Assembly: GCF_022549775.1 (NCBI RefSeq) | Contig: NZ_JAKZGP010000011.1 | Coordinates: 1-64,000, forward strand | From: Belliella filtrata | Lineage (GTDB): Bacteria; Bacteroidota; Bacteroidia; Cytophagales; Cyclobacteriaceae | Direction: 5' to 3' | Length of the DNA: 64,000 nucleotides | In this document: piece by piece, positions 35,501-43,458 of the stretch | How the letters are laid out: every line of letters starts with the position of its first letter | Numbering within the stretch: position 1 is the first letter of the stretch | The notes under the pieces: generated by a model | Told to the model about the DNA's origin: nothing | The model's database searches: none | Seen by the model: the letters and a program-made list of their open reading frames with translations, nothing else | Translations under genes and position numbers: made by a program

Positions 35501-37771
35501 TTAGTCTCGAGCCATGTGGGCAGCCACCATTCTTAAGGTTGTGTATGAGAACTTTTCGGGATACTTTTTAAATACTTCTCCAATTTCACCATTTTCAATT
35601 TCTAAAAGTACAGCGGCTTCACTGATTTGTTCATGCGTTAAATACTGATTTATATCTACTTTCCCTTGAGCGATTCCTTTTGTAAGGTGAGATTCTATGG
35701 TAGATTTAGCCATATTTCGAATCTCACAAATCTCTTGAATACTTTTTCCTTCCCGACTCATTTGAAAGGTGATCTCGTAGGTTTCTCCTTTCTCAAGTTT
35801 CATTTTTGGCTTGTCGTCTTTTGATTTTTTTCTGCCAGTTTTATTGGTAGTGAATTTTGGGTTCTCTTTTACTTCTTGCTTAGCCTCATGAGCCAAACTG
35901 ATTCGAAGTTGTGTAATACTGTCAGTGATGGACGAGAGTCTTCCAATCTCTTCTCCATTCAATATGGCAGGTACCAGGGTGCTGATTTTCATGATCTCAT
36001 TCAATTTTCTCAATAAATTGATTTCAATCTCGGATATCTCCTCCAAATACTTTTTGGTCTGGGTAAACTGTTCCACTTCAGCTTGGTGAAGAAGTAATTT
36101 TTTAAGCACTTTTTTGAATAACGAGCTATAATAATCACTGCCTTTTTCAAGCCTATCCATCATAAAAAGCAAATCTTTTTTATAAAGTAAGTGCTGTAGT
36201 TGTCGTGAAAACTTATAAGTATTTTCTTCCTCTTTTTTTAAAAGCTGATGAATCAGTCCCATAGCCATTCTCATTTCTTCATCCTCAAATACCATGGTGC
36301 TAGCATGTTCTTTTTGGAAGTTTTCAATGCTTAGAATGAGCTTGTGGAAATCGAAGGTGTTTGATAGCAATTTTTGTATATAATGCTTTTGATGTAGCTC
36401 TAGCAATGTATCCAAGGGCTGTTGATGATCTGTAGTCTGTTTTGTGAATTGGACAGCTTGCGGGTCTGAGCTGATGATGTGAGGTTGAATGCGGGTGCGT
36501 AAAGCTAGCCCATCCAAACTTCTCAATCTACTTAGGGCTACATATACTTGCCCTGGAGCAAATGCCTGACCTACATCAATGATGGCTTTGTCAAAAGTCA
36601 ATCCTTGGCTCTTGTGAACAGTGACCGCCCAGGCGAGCTTGATTGGGAACTGTTCAAATGTTCCTATAATATCTTCTTCAAGTTCTTTTGTGTCTTCATT
36701 GATAATGTAGCGCTTGTTTTCCCAAGTTTCTCTTCTAAGGATGTAGTCGGACTTTTCTTCCTTTAGAAAAACAGTGATTTCATCATTATGTATGGATTTT
36801 ACCATTGCCATTTTCCCATTAAAATAGGAGGCATTTCTACTACTATCATTTTTGATAAACATGATTTGAGCGCCTTCTTTGATCTCTAGCGTTTTTGGGA
36901 TGGGGTAAAGGCTTTCTGGAAAGTCTTTATCAATTTTTGCATCAAATCGGTGAATAGGTGACTTGAGGGCAGCCAGTTCGTTCTTATTGTGATTTTCTGC
37001 CTTGGTATTGTGTGTAGTGATGATGATAACTTCCTTTAACTTATCAATTTCTTCTGGTGTTTTATAGTAAGTGTTTAAGAATTTGATGTCTTCATTAGTG
37101 ACGCGGTTTTCCCTTAGGTGATTTAGGACATCAATGAAGATGTCGTCTTTTTGTCTGAAAATTTTATTGAGTTCTACATAGACTAACCCCACTTGCTGAA
37201 GCGCCTTAGCTGCAAAAAAGTGCATGGTGTTGTAGAACTTTGCCAATACATGCCATTCTTGATCCTTGACAATCGGGGGTAGCTGAAAGAGGTCACCAAT
37301 CATGAGGACTTGAACTCCTCCAAATGGCTCATCATAATTTTGTTTGACCCTTTTCATTCTATAATCTATGGCATCAAGCAGGTCAGCTCTGAGCATACTG
37401 ACTTCATCGATGATGATCAGGTCGATGGAGTTAAGGACTTTTTTTCGTGCAGCATTGAGCGGATGCTTTCTATTGAGCGTGTATTGAGTGTAGAAATTCC
37501 CGTCACCGGAAAAATTCCCCTCGGGCTCTTTTGTTGGTAAAAATGATCCAAATGGAAGAAGGAATTGAGAATGTACAGTTACACCTTTAGCATGAAGTGC
37601 GGCTATGCCTGTGGGAGCGATGATGATATGGTTTTTGTGAGTGAGTGAAGTTAATTTTCTTAAAAATGTAGTTTTACCTGTTCCCGCTTTTCCCGTCAAA
37701 AATATTGGACTGTTTGTCGTGTTGACAAAATGTGCCGCTAGCTCCAGTCTATCCGTTCTTTCATGTTCCAT
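35501..37771 (-). CDS. Pif1/RecD-like superfamily 1 helicase with C-terminal HTH
   Basis: A 756-residue cytoplasmic DNA helicase. Walker A is GKAGTGKT at residues 27-34, Walker B is IIIDEVSML, and later motifs (GDLFQLPPIV, AWAVTVHKSQGLTFDKAI, YVALSRLRSL) complete a superfamily 1B helicase core to about residue 430. A linker rich in charged coiled segments follows. A C-terminal region (about 660-710: MSREGKSIQEICEIRNMAKS) looks like a helix-turn-helix. This architecture is common in Bacteroidota; the HTH may bind DNA or RNA. It is convergent with the SprA-like gene. Confidence 0.9.
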   Translation of the reverse strand: MEHERTDRLELAAHFVNTTNSPIFLTGKAGTGKTTFLRKLTSLTHKNHIIIAPTGIAALHAKGVTVHSQFLLPFGSFLPTKEPEGNFSGDGNFYTQYTLNRKHPLNAARKKVLNSIDLIIIDEVSMLRADLLDAIDYRMKRVKQNYDEPFGGVQVLMIGDLFQLPPIVKDQEWHVLAKFYNTMHFFAAKALQQVGLVYVELNKIFRQKDDIFIDVLNHLRENRVTNEDIKFLNTYYKTPEEIDKLKEVIIITTHNTKAENHNKNELAALKSPIHRFDAKIDKDFPESLYPIPKTLEIKEGAQIMFIKNDSSRNASYFNGKMAMVKSIHNDEITVFLKEEKSDYILRRETWENKRYIINEDTKELEEDIIGTFEQFPIKLAWAVTVHKSQGLTFDKAIIDVGQAFAPGQVYVALSRLRSLDGLALRTRIQPHIISSDPQAVQFTKQTTDHQQPLDTLLELHQKHYIQKLLSNTFDFHKLILSIENFQKEHASTMVFEDEEMRMAMGLIHQLLKKEEENTYKFSRQLQHLLYKKDLLFMMDRLEKGSDYYSSLFKKVLKKLLLHQAEVEQFTQTKKYLEEISEIEINLLRKLNEIMKISTLVPAILNGEEIGRLSSITDSITQLRISLAHEAKQEVKENPKFTTNKTGRKKSKDDKPKMKLEKGETYEITFQMSREGKSIQEICEIRNMAKSTIESHLTKGIAQGKVDINQYLTHEQISEAAVLLEIENGEIGEVFKKYPEKFSYTTLRMVAAHMARD

Positions 37772-37824
37772 AAGGATAAAATTAGTAGAAAAAAATATGA
37801 GCAGCCTAGGATTAATCGTTTAAG

Positions 37825-37855
37825 TTCGCAAATCTTTCAAAAAAATGTAACTTTG
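37825..37855 (+). promoter_or_regulatory. predicted promoter of the SDR-ispG operon
   Basis: TTCG, a 19-base spacer and TAACTTTG (37848-37855) are close to the consensus. The predicted start is about 40 bases before the ATG at 37901. Confidence 0.5.
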
Positions 37856-37900
37856 CTCAAGGAAAATAGTTGTTATGCTAACTATTAAAAACGAAAGAAA

Positions 37901-38608
37901 ATGTCAATGCATATTTTAGTAACTGGTGGAACCAAGGGGATAGGTAGGGCCATTGTTGAGCGATTTGCAAAAGAGGGGTTTGATGTGTCCACCTGTGCAC
38001 GCAATGAGCAAGATTTGAAGGATTTGGAGACTTTTTTTTCAAGTAATTATCCAAATCAACAGTTATTGGCATTTCGAGCAGATCTGTCAAAAAAAGAAGA
38101 TGTACAGAAATTTTCTGATGTTGTAAAGAAGAGGCTTGGAACTCCAAATGTATTGGTGAACAACACGGGTGTGTTTCTTCCAGGAGCAATCCATACAGAA
38201 GAGGAGGGCAATTTGGAGAGAATGATAGAGACAAATTTATATTCTGCCTATTACTTAACCAGGTCTTTTGTGCCAGAAATGATCGCCAGATCCTCGGGTC
38301 ACATTTTCTCCATGGGTTCTATCGCAGGGCTTACGGCATATCCCAACGGGGGTAGTTATGCGATTTCAAAATGGGCGATGCTTGGTTTTACCAAATGCAT
38401 TCGTCAAGAGCTAAGTCCTTATCATATCAAAGTGACATCAATACTTCCAGGAGCCACTTATACTGCCAGCTGGGAAGGTGTTGATGTGCCAGAGGAAAGG
38501 TTAATGAAAGCATCAGATGTGGCTGAGTCAGTCTGGGGAGCATACAAACTTTCTCCAGGTGCTGTAGTTGAAGAAATAGTGATTAGACCACAATTAGGAG
38601 ATTTATAA
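37901..38608 (+). CDS. SDR family oxidoreductase
   Basis: A 235-residue classical short-chain dehydrogenase/reductase. The nucleotide-binding TGGTKGIG motif is near the N-terminus, NNTG follows at about residue 85, and the catalytic Ser-Tyr-Lys set is intact (SMGSIAG and YAISK). Substrate cannot be told. It precedes ispG by six bases and is probably co-transcribed, but nothing links it chemically to isoprenoid synthesis. Confidence 0.9.
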   Translation: MSMHILVTGGTKGIGRAIVERFAKEGFDVSTCARNEQDLKDLETFFSSNYPNQQLLAFRADLSKKEDVQKFSDVVKKRLGTPNVLVNNTGVFLPGAIHTEEEGNLERMIETNLYSAYYLTRSFVPEMIARSSGHIFSMGSIAGLTAYPNGGSYAISKWAMLGFTKCIRQELSPYHIKVTSILPGATYTASWEGVDVPEERLMKASDVAESVWGAYKLSPGAVVEEIVIRPQLGDL

Positions 38609-38614
38609 AATTTT

Positions 38615-40594
38615 ATGGAAACCAAATCATTGATGGAGAAGGTGAATTATTGTAATAGCCTGACTTCATATTCGAGAAGGAAGACGATTCCAGTCAAAGT
38701 CGGGAATGTGATCATCGGAGGGAATAATCCTATTGTGGTGCAGTCCATGACGACCGTAGATACCATGGATACCCTAGGTTCTGTAGAGCAATGTATCAGG
38801 ATGATTGAAAGTGGTTGCCAATTGGTGAGGATTACAGCCCCAAGCATGAAAGAGGCAGAAAATCTAAAAGAGATAAAAGATGAGCTGAGGAAGAGAGGCT
38901 ATAGTACACCTCTAGTAGCTGATATACATTTTACTCCAAATGCAGCAGAATTGGCAGCTAAAATTGTCGAAAAGGTCAGGATCAATCCTGGGAACTATGC
39001 TGATAAGAAAAAATTTGAAGTGATCAACTATTCTGATGAAAGCTATCAAGAAGAGCTAGAAAGGATAAGGGAGCGGTTTTTACCTTTGGTCAAAATCTGT
39101 AAGGAGCATGGCACGGCTATGAGAATAGGTACCAACCATGGGTCCCTTTCTGATAGAATCATGAGTAGGTATGGGGACACTCCATTGGGTATGGTGGAAT
39201 CCGCTCTGGAATTTTTGAGGATTTGTGAAGAAGAAGAGTTTTATGATATCGTGATCTCGATGAAATCTTCCAATACCCAAGTAATGGTCCAAGCTTATAG
39301 GCTTTTGGTGCAGAAGTTAGATGAAGGAGGTTTTAAGCCATACCCTCTGCATTTGGGAGTGACAGAGGCTGGTGATGGAGAAGATGGAAGAATCAAATCC
39401 GCTGTAGGTATAGGGACTTTGCTAGAGGATGGCTTAGGAGATACTGTTAGGGTCTCTCTGACTGAAGATCCAGAATTCGAAGCTCCTGTAGCCAAAGCTT
39501 TGGTCGATAGGTATGATCAAAGGGTTGGGCATGATTCTATTCCAGCGGTAGTTACATACCCTATCAATCCTTTTGAATATCAGAGAAGGGAGTCTGTTGA
39601 AGTTGCTAATTTTGGAGGGACGAATGTACCTAGGGTAATTACGGATATCTCGAAAGTATCTGAAATTCTACCAAAAGAGATGAAGCACGTAGGGCATTTC
39701 TATTTGCCTGAACTGGATAAATGGAAGATGAATGATCAAGGTGCTGATTACATCTATACAGGTAGCAACCCTATTCCATTCATGCTCCCTAATGGGATGA
39801 AAGAAATTCAGGATTATTCAACTTGGGAAGATGCGGAAGATCAACAAAATAAATACCCAGCATTCTCATTGAAAGCTTTTCAAGAATCAAAATTGTATCA
39901 CCAATCTCTTAATTTTTTGATGATTAATGATTCAGAGATTGAAGATGCCATCCCTTTTGTAAAAGGAAGAAAAGACCTGGTGGTAATACTTTCAAGTGAA
40001 AATTCTCATACTTACCCAGCCTTGAGAAGGGCATTTGTATCATTGATTTCCAATCAGGTGAAGGTTCCCGTTGTCCCAAAGGTGAGGTATAATCAGCATA
40101 CTCAAGATCAAATCATGCTTTATGCTGCCACGGACGTTGGCGGGTTACTAATAGATGGTTTGGGTGATGGTATCATGATAGAAAGTGCTGGACATGAAGA
40201 TATAGAAAGGGAAAAATGCTTTACTCACATAAAACTGAACCACTCGGTTAGCTTTGGGGTTCTTCAAGCAGCGCGTACCAGGATGTCCAAAACGGAATAT
40301 ATCTCTTGCCCTTCATGTGGTAGAACCTTGTTTGACCTTCAAGAGACCACGGCAATGATCAGAAAGCGTACGGATCACCTCAAAGGAGTAAAGATTGGCA
40401 TCATGGGTTGTATCGTGAATGGTCCTGGTGAAATGGCCGACGCAGACTTTGGCTATGTTGGTTCGGGGAAGGGTAAGATCACCCTATATAGAGGCAAAGA
40501 AGTAGTGAAAAGGTCAGTGCCGTCAGAAAATGCAGTGGATGAATTAATAGAGATCATCAGGAAAGATGGTATGTGGACTGATCCAGAGAATTGA
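38615..40594 (+). CDS. ispG: 4-hydroxy-3-methylbut-2-enyl diphosphate synthase, long form
   Basis: A 659-residue IspG of the long type found in Bacteroidota and plants: an N-terminal TIM barrel (about 20-300), an inserted middle domain (about 300-540) and a C-terminal iron-sulfur domain. Cluster ligands are C565 and C568 (CPSC) and C599 (MGCIVNGPGEM). It reduces methylerythritol cyclodiphosphate to HMBPP in the MEP pathway and needs an electron donor such as ferredoxin or flavodoxin. The middle insertion makes it nearly twice the E. coli length, as is usual for this phylum. Confidence 0.97.
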   Translation: METKSLMEKVNYCNSLTSYSRRKTIPVKVGNVIIGGNNPIVVQSMTTVDTMDTLGSVEQCIRMIESGCQLVRITAPSMKEAENLKEIKDELRKRGYSTPLVADIHFTPNAAELAAKIVEKVRINPGNYADKKKFEVINYSDESYQEELERIRERFLPLVKICKEHGTAMRIGTNHGSLSDRIMSRYGDTPLGMVESALEFLRICEEEEFYDIVISMKSSNTQVMVQAYRLLVQKLDEGGFKPYPLHLGVTEAGDGEDGRIKSAVGIGTLLEDGLGDTVRVSLTEDPEFEAPVAKALVDRYDQRVGHDSIPAVVTYPINPFEYQRRESVEVANFGGTNVPRVITDISKVSEILPKEMKHVGHFYLPELDKWKMNDQGADYIYTGSNPIPFMLPNGMKEIQDYSTWEDAEDQQNKYPAFSLKAFQESKLYHQSLNFLMINDSEIEDAIPFVKGRKDLVVILSSENSHTYPALRRAFVSLISNQVKVPVVPKVRYNQHTQDQIMLYAATDVGGLLIDGLGDGIMIESAGHEDIEREKCFTHIKLNHSVSFGVLQAARTRMSKTEYISCPSCGRTLFDLQETTAMIRKRTDHLKGVKIGIMGCIVNGPGEMADADFGYVGSGKGKITLYRGKEVVKRSVPSENAVDELIEIIRKDGMWTDPEN

Positions 40595-40616
40595 TAATCA
40601 AGTGAACGAAAAGATT

Positions 40617-40808
40617 ATGGGAAATAGTAAGTTAAAGGAGTTCTTTCAATTAGGTGAGTTGGGGAATTATTTTGTTAGGGTATTCCAAAAACCTGATCCA
40701 AATCAAAAATCGAATTTCAACCTGAGGATGATGCATGGGATCAATAAGATTTCCATTCTGATGTTTTTGGCGGCGATTATTATTTGGATTTTGAAGAGAG
40801 TACTTTGA
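40617..40808 (+). CDS. small DUF6728-like membrane protein
   Basis: A 63-residue protein starting 22 bases after ispG. A polar N-terminal half (GELGNYFVRVFQKPDPNQ, NFNLRMMHGINK) is followed by one helix (about 46-60) and a basic end. I recall this conserved pattern as DUF6728 in Bacteroidota. ATG at 40617 is preferred to one at 40566 inside ispG. Function unknown; it is a single-pass inner-membrane protein by inference. Confidence 0.75.
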   Translation: MGNSKLKEFFQLGELGNYFVRVFQKPDPNQKSNFNLRMMHGINKISILMFLAAIIIWILKRVL

Positions 40809-40895
40809 TAATTCTTTAGGGATAAACCACTTGTGTTGAACATTCAAAATGTTAACTTCATTGTTTTGTAAGTGTATTTTAATCAGTAAATCACA

Positions 40896-41249
40896 TTGGA
40901 AATCTTAGCTTTCAGATCATATTGCCTTGACAAACCTGGCGTTACAGAAGATACACCCTTTGATGAAGATACGCTTTGTTTCAAAGTTGGTGGGAAAATA
41001 TTTGCAATTGTTGACATCACAAAGTTCGAAAGTGTCAATTTGAAATGTGACCCAGAACAAGCGATAGAGCTGAGAGAAATGTACGAAGCAGTGTCTCCAG
41101 GATACCATATGAATAAAAAGCACTGGAATACGATTGTTTTCAACAGTGATTTGCCAGATTCTAAACTTTTGCAGTGGGTGGATCATTCTTATAATTTAGT
41201 ATATAACAGTCTGACGAAAAGACTGAAACTAGAAATAGCTTCAAAATGA
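40896..41249 (+). CDS. MmcQ/YjbR family protein
   Basis: A 117-residue cytoplasmic protein of the MmcQ/YjbR fold, starting at TTG 40896. The opening EILAFRSYCLDKPGVTEDTP and the FKVGGKIFAIVD and MNKKHWNTIV stretches match the family closely, which supports the TTG. The family is described as DNA-binding-like with no established role. Its stop overlaps the ABC ATPase start (ATGA), so the two are translationally coupled. Confidence 0.88.
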   Translation: MEILAFRSYCLDKPGVTEDTPFDEDTLCFKVGGKIFAIVDITKFESVNLKCDPEQAIELREMYEAVSPGYHMNKKHWNTIVFNSDLPDSKLLQWVDHSYNLVYNSLTKRLKLEIASK

Positions 41250-42199
41250 GTTTTCTGGAAATCAAAGCTGTCAGTAAAGCTTATCAAAAAGGGAATGAAG
41301 TAGTTCATGATTTTTCGCTATCTCTCGAAAAGGGAAAAGTACTCTCACTAGTCGGTGAGAGTGGATCTGGCAAAAGTACCTTGCTTAGAATTGTAGCTGG
41401 TCTAGAAAATATGGATGCTGGAAAGGTTACGATAGGCGACCTTGTTGTACAAAACCCAAAAGAACGGTTAGTGCCTGGCTATGATGAAGTGCAGCTTGTT
41501 TACCAAGAATACCAGCTTTATCCAAATTCTACAGTAGAGGAGAATATAGCTAGACCATTGATACAGTATGATAAAGCTTACAGAAAGGAGAGGGTAGCGC
41601 ATTTGTTGAAAATGCTGAGATTAGAGCCTTTTAAAGACACTTTGCCTAGGAACTTATCTGGTGGACAGCAACAAAAAGTTGCCATTGGTAGGGCCTTGAG
41701 TCTTGAGCCAGAGGTTTTACTTTTAGATGAGCCATTTTCTTCTTTGGATGGTATTCAGCGGAGGGAGTTGATTGGAGAACTAAAGGAGATGTTTGAATCT
41801 TTGCGTGTCACTGTGCTTTTTGTGACCCATGATTTGGATGATGCATTGCAAATGACCAACGACTTAGCGATCATGCAAGGAGGTAAATTGATTCAAAGAG
41901 GCACTCCTGAAGAGGTGTTTTCGAAGCCAAACAATATGTATGCTGCCAAGCTTTTTAGCCATTTGAATGAGCTTCCAGAAAAGGATAAAACTTTTGTTAG
42001 GCCTTCAGATTTGGAGATTTATAAGCGTAAAGGTTTGTCTGCGAAGGTAGTGGATAAGCAATACTTAATTCACTTTGATCAACTGACACTTCAATTGAAA
42101 GATGGGACAATATGGAAAGCGGAAGATAAAAAAAGGTCTTTCAAAATTGGAGATCGGGTTTACTTGAAGTGGTTAGAGAAAAATGAGATCTCTTTTTAA
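41246..42199 (+). CDS. ABC transporter ATP-binding protein, orphan
   Basis: A 317-residue ATPase. Walker A GESGSGKST is at 37-45, the signature LSGGQQQKVAIGRAL precedes Walker B (VLLLDEPFSSLD), and the H-loop lies in FVTHDLDDAL. A C-terminal regulatory-like domain (about 240-317) resembles the TOBE type of PotA/CysA importers. No permease or binding protein is near; it could serve a transporter encoded elsewhere. Start overlaps the YjbR gene. A long bidirectional hairpin follows. Confidence 0.9.
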   Translation: MSFLEIKAVSKAYQKGNEVVHDFSLSLEKGKVLSLVGESGSGKSTLLRIVAGLENMDAGKVTIGDLVVQNPKERLVPGYDEVQLVYQEYQLYPNSTVEENIARPLIQYDKAYRKERVAHLLKMLRLEPFKDTLPRNLSGGQQQKVAIGRALSLEPEVLLLDEPFSSLDGIQRRELIGELKEMFESLRVTVLFVTHDLDDALQMTNDLAIMQGGKLIQRGTPEEVFSKPNNMYAAKLFSHLNELPEKDKTFVRPSDLEIYKRKGLSAKVVDKQYLIHFDQLTLQLKDGTIWKAEDKKRSFKIGDRVYLKWLEKNEISF

Positions 42200-42214
42200 C
42201 ACATTGAAAGAAGT

Positions 42215-42280
42215 ATCACTGACTTTGGAATCAATTTTTGGACTTTTGAAAATTGATTCCAAAGTCAGTGATCATTTTTT
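42215..42280. terminator. bidirectional terminator, perfect 24-bp stem
   Basis: Arms 42215-42238 and 42249-42272 are perfect complements over 24 bases around a ten-base loop. A T run follows on the plus strand (ATTTTTT), and A/T-rich sequence inside the stem gives a U tract on the minus strand. It separates the convergent ABC ATPase and SlyD-type genes. Confidence 0.9.
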
Positions 42281-42283
42281 AAA

Positions 42284-42808
42284 TCAATGCTGATGTCCAT
42301 GCTCACCATGAACATGTCCATGGGCAATTTCTTCTGCAGTAGCTTCTCTTACTTCGTGGATTTCTCCTTCAAAATGCAAATCGAAGCCTACAAGAGGGTG
42401 GTTGAAGTCCAATAGTACCTCTTCTCCAAGGTCTTTTAATACTTTTGCTTGCATTTGATAGCCATTTTCATCTACCAATGGTAAGAAATTACCTTCTTCT
42501 AGCATACTTGCTTCAAATCCTCTTTCTTGGGAAAACTGATCCTTAGGCAAAGCCATGATCATGTCGTCGTCCGCCTTTCCATAAGCCTCTTCAGCTGTCA
42601 AGGTAAACTCAAAGGATTCTCCTTGCTTCTTTCCAGCCAACAACTCTTCAAATTTTTCTGGTAAGCCACTATTTCCGAATAGGAAATAAAAAGGGTCTTC
42701 CTCATCTCTTACTTCTACACTAAATGGGGCAGATTCTACTTCTTCCTCCTCTTTGCTTACTTTTAGCTCGTAAGTTAGTCCTACAATTGTATTCTGAGTG
42801 ATTTTCAT
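42284..42808 (-). CDS. slyD: FKBP-type peptidyl-prolyl isomerase, SlyD-like
   Basis: A 174-residue cytoplasmic protein. The FKBP domain is split by an insert-in-flap domain, seen as GNSGLPEKFEELLAGKK followed by FEFTLTAEEAYGKADDD. The C-terminus is His-rich (HGHVHGEHGHQH), a metal-binding tail as in SlyD. It catalyses proline isomerisation and may carry nickel or other metals. Single gene, with a TACCTTTG element upstream on the minus strand (42942-42935). Confidence 0.93.
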   Translation of the reverse strand: MKITQNTIVGLTYELKVSKEEEEVESAPFSVEVRDEEDPFYFLFGNSGLPEKFEELLAGKKQGESFEFTLTAEEAYGKADDDMIMALPKDQFSQERGFEASMLEEGNFLPLVDENGYQMQAKVLKDLGEEVLLDFNHPLVGFDLHFEGEIHEVREATAEEIAHGHVHGEHGHQH

Positions 42809-42934
42809 CTTTTTGGATTTTGTTTTTTTTCAATGGCAAAGGCTAATCTAAATCAGAATTGCCTAAATAATTTCTTGACTTGAGAATAACCGAGATAGAC
42901 AATGCCTATCCCTTTTTTGATTACATCTGCGGAA

Positions 42935-42942
42935 CAAAGGTA
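42935..42942 (-). promoter_or_regulatory. -7 element upstream of slyD
   Basis: TACCTTTG on the minus strand matches the -7 consensus; no good -33 element stands at the right distance. The leader would be about 118 bases. Confidence 0.35.
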
Positions 42943-42980
42943 CGTTTATTTTTTGGTGGAACGGGAATTCAAAAAAAGCA

Positions 42981-43298
42981 TTACTTAAATGCACCATTGA
43001 ACATCATTAGAAAAATACTCATCATACTCAATACAAAGCTAAGAAATACTAGTCCATGCTTTCGTTTGAATATCCCATATATAGCAAGTCCCAAAATTCC
43101 AGTGAATATGAGGCCAAAAGTGAGTGTGTTCCAAAGATATAGGTCTAAGCTGTTGTGGTAGTAAGGTGCATCAGGATTGCCAGTTTGTAGCTGTATTTTC
43201 TCACCAAAGAAAAAAGCACCTATAAACTCTCTAAGGTATGCATAAGCAAAAATTCCAGAGGATAGGCAGGCAGCGATGTTGATGAAAATTTTGTTCAT
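42981..43298 (-). CDS. small membrane protein of unknown function
   Basis: A 105-residue protein with three predicted helices (about 4-22, 55-77, 82-102). The loop after the first helix (FFGEKIQLQTGNPDAPYYHNS) is polar and probably periplasmic. I do not recognise a family. It lies between slyD and leuS, 160 bases downstream of leuS, and has an ATG start; coding status rests on the clean membrane topology. Confidence 0.65.
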   Translation of the reverse strand: MNKIFINIAACLSSGIFAYAYLREFIGAFFFGEKIQLQTGNPDAPYYHNSLDLYLWNTLTFGLIFTGILGLAIYGIFKRKHGLVFLSFVLSMMSIFLMMFNGAFK

Positions 43299-43367
43299 TT
43301 TGTTTTTGTTCTTTCATCACTACTTTAGCGATGCACATCAAGCCAAATAAATGGAGTGTGTAATGTT

Positions 43368-43407
43368 CCGACCTATTTTTGACAACATGGAGTCTCAAAT
43401 AGGTCGG
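43368..43407. repeat. 11-bp inverted repeat between leuS and a small membrane gene
   Basis: CCGACCTATTT (43368-43378) and AAATAGGTCGG (43397-43407) are perfect complements with an 18-base loop. Neither side has a T run, so it is not an obvious terminator; it could be an operator or RNA-stability element for the downstream minus-strand gene. Confidence 0.5.
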
Positions 43408-43458
43408 GCATAATTGACTTTATATAGCTGATTTATTTTTGATTAATGATTAGCGACA

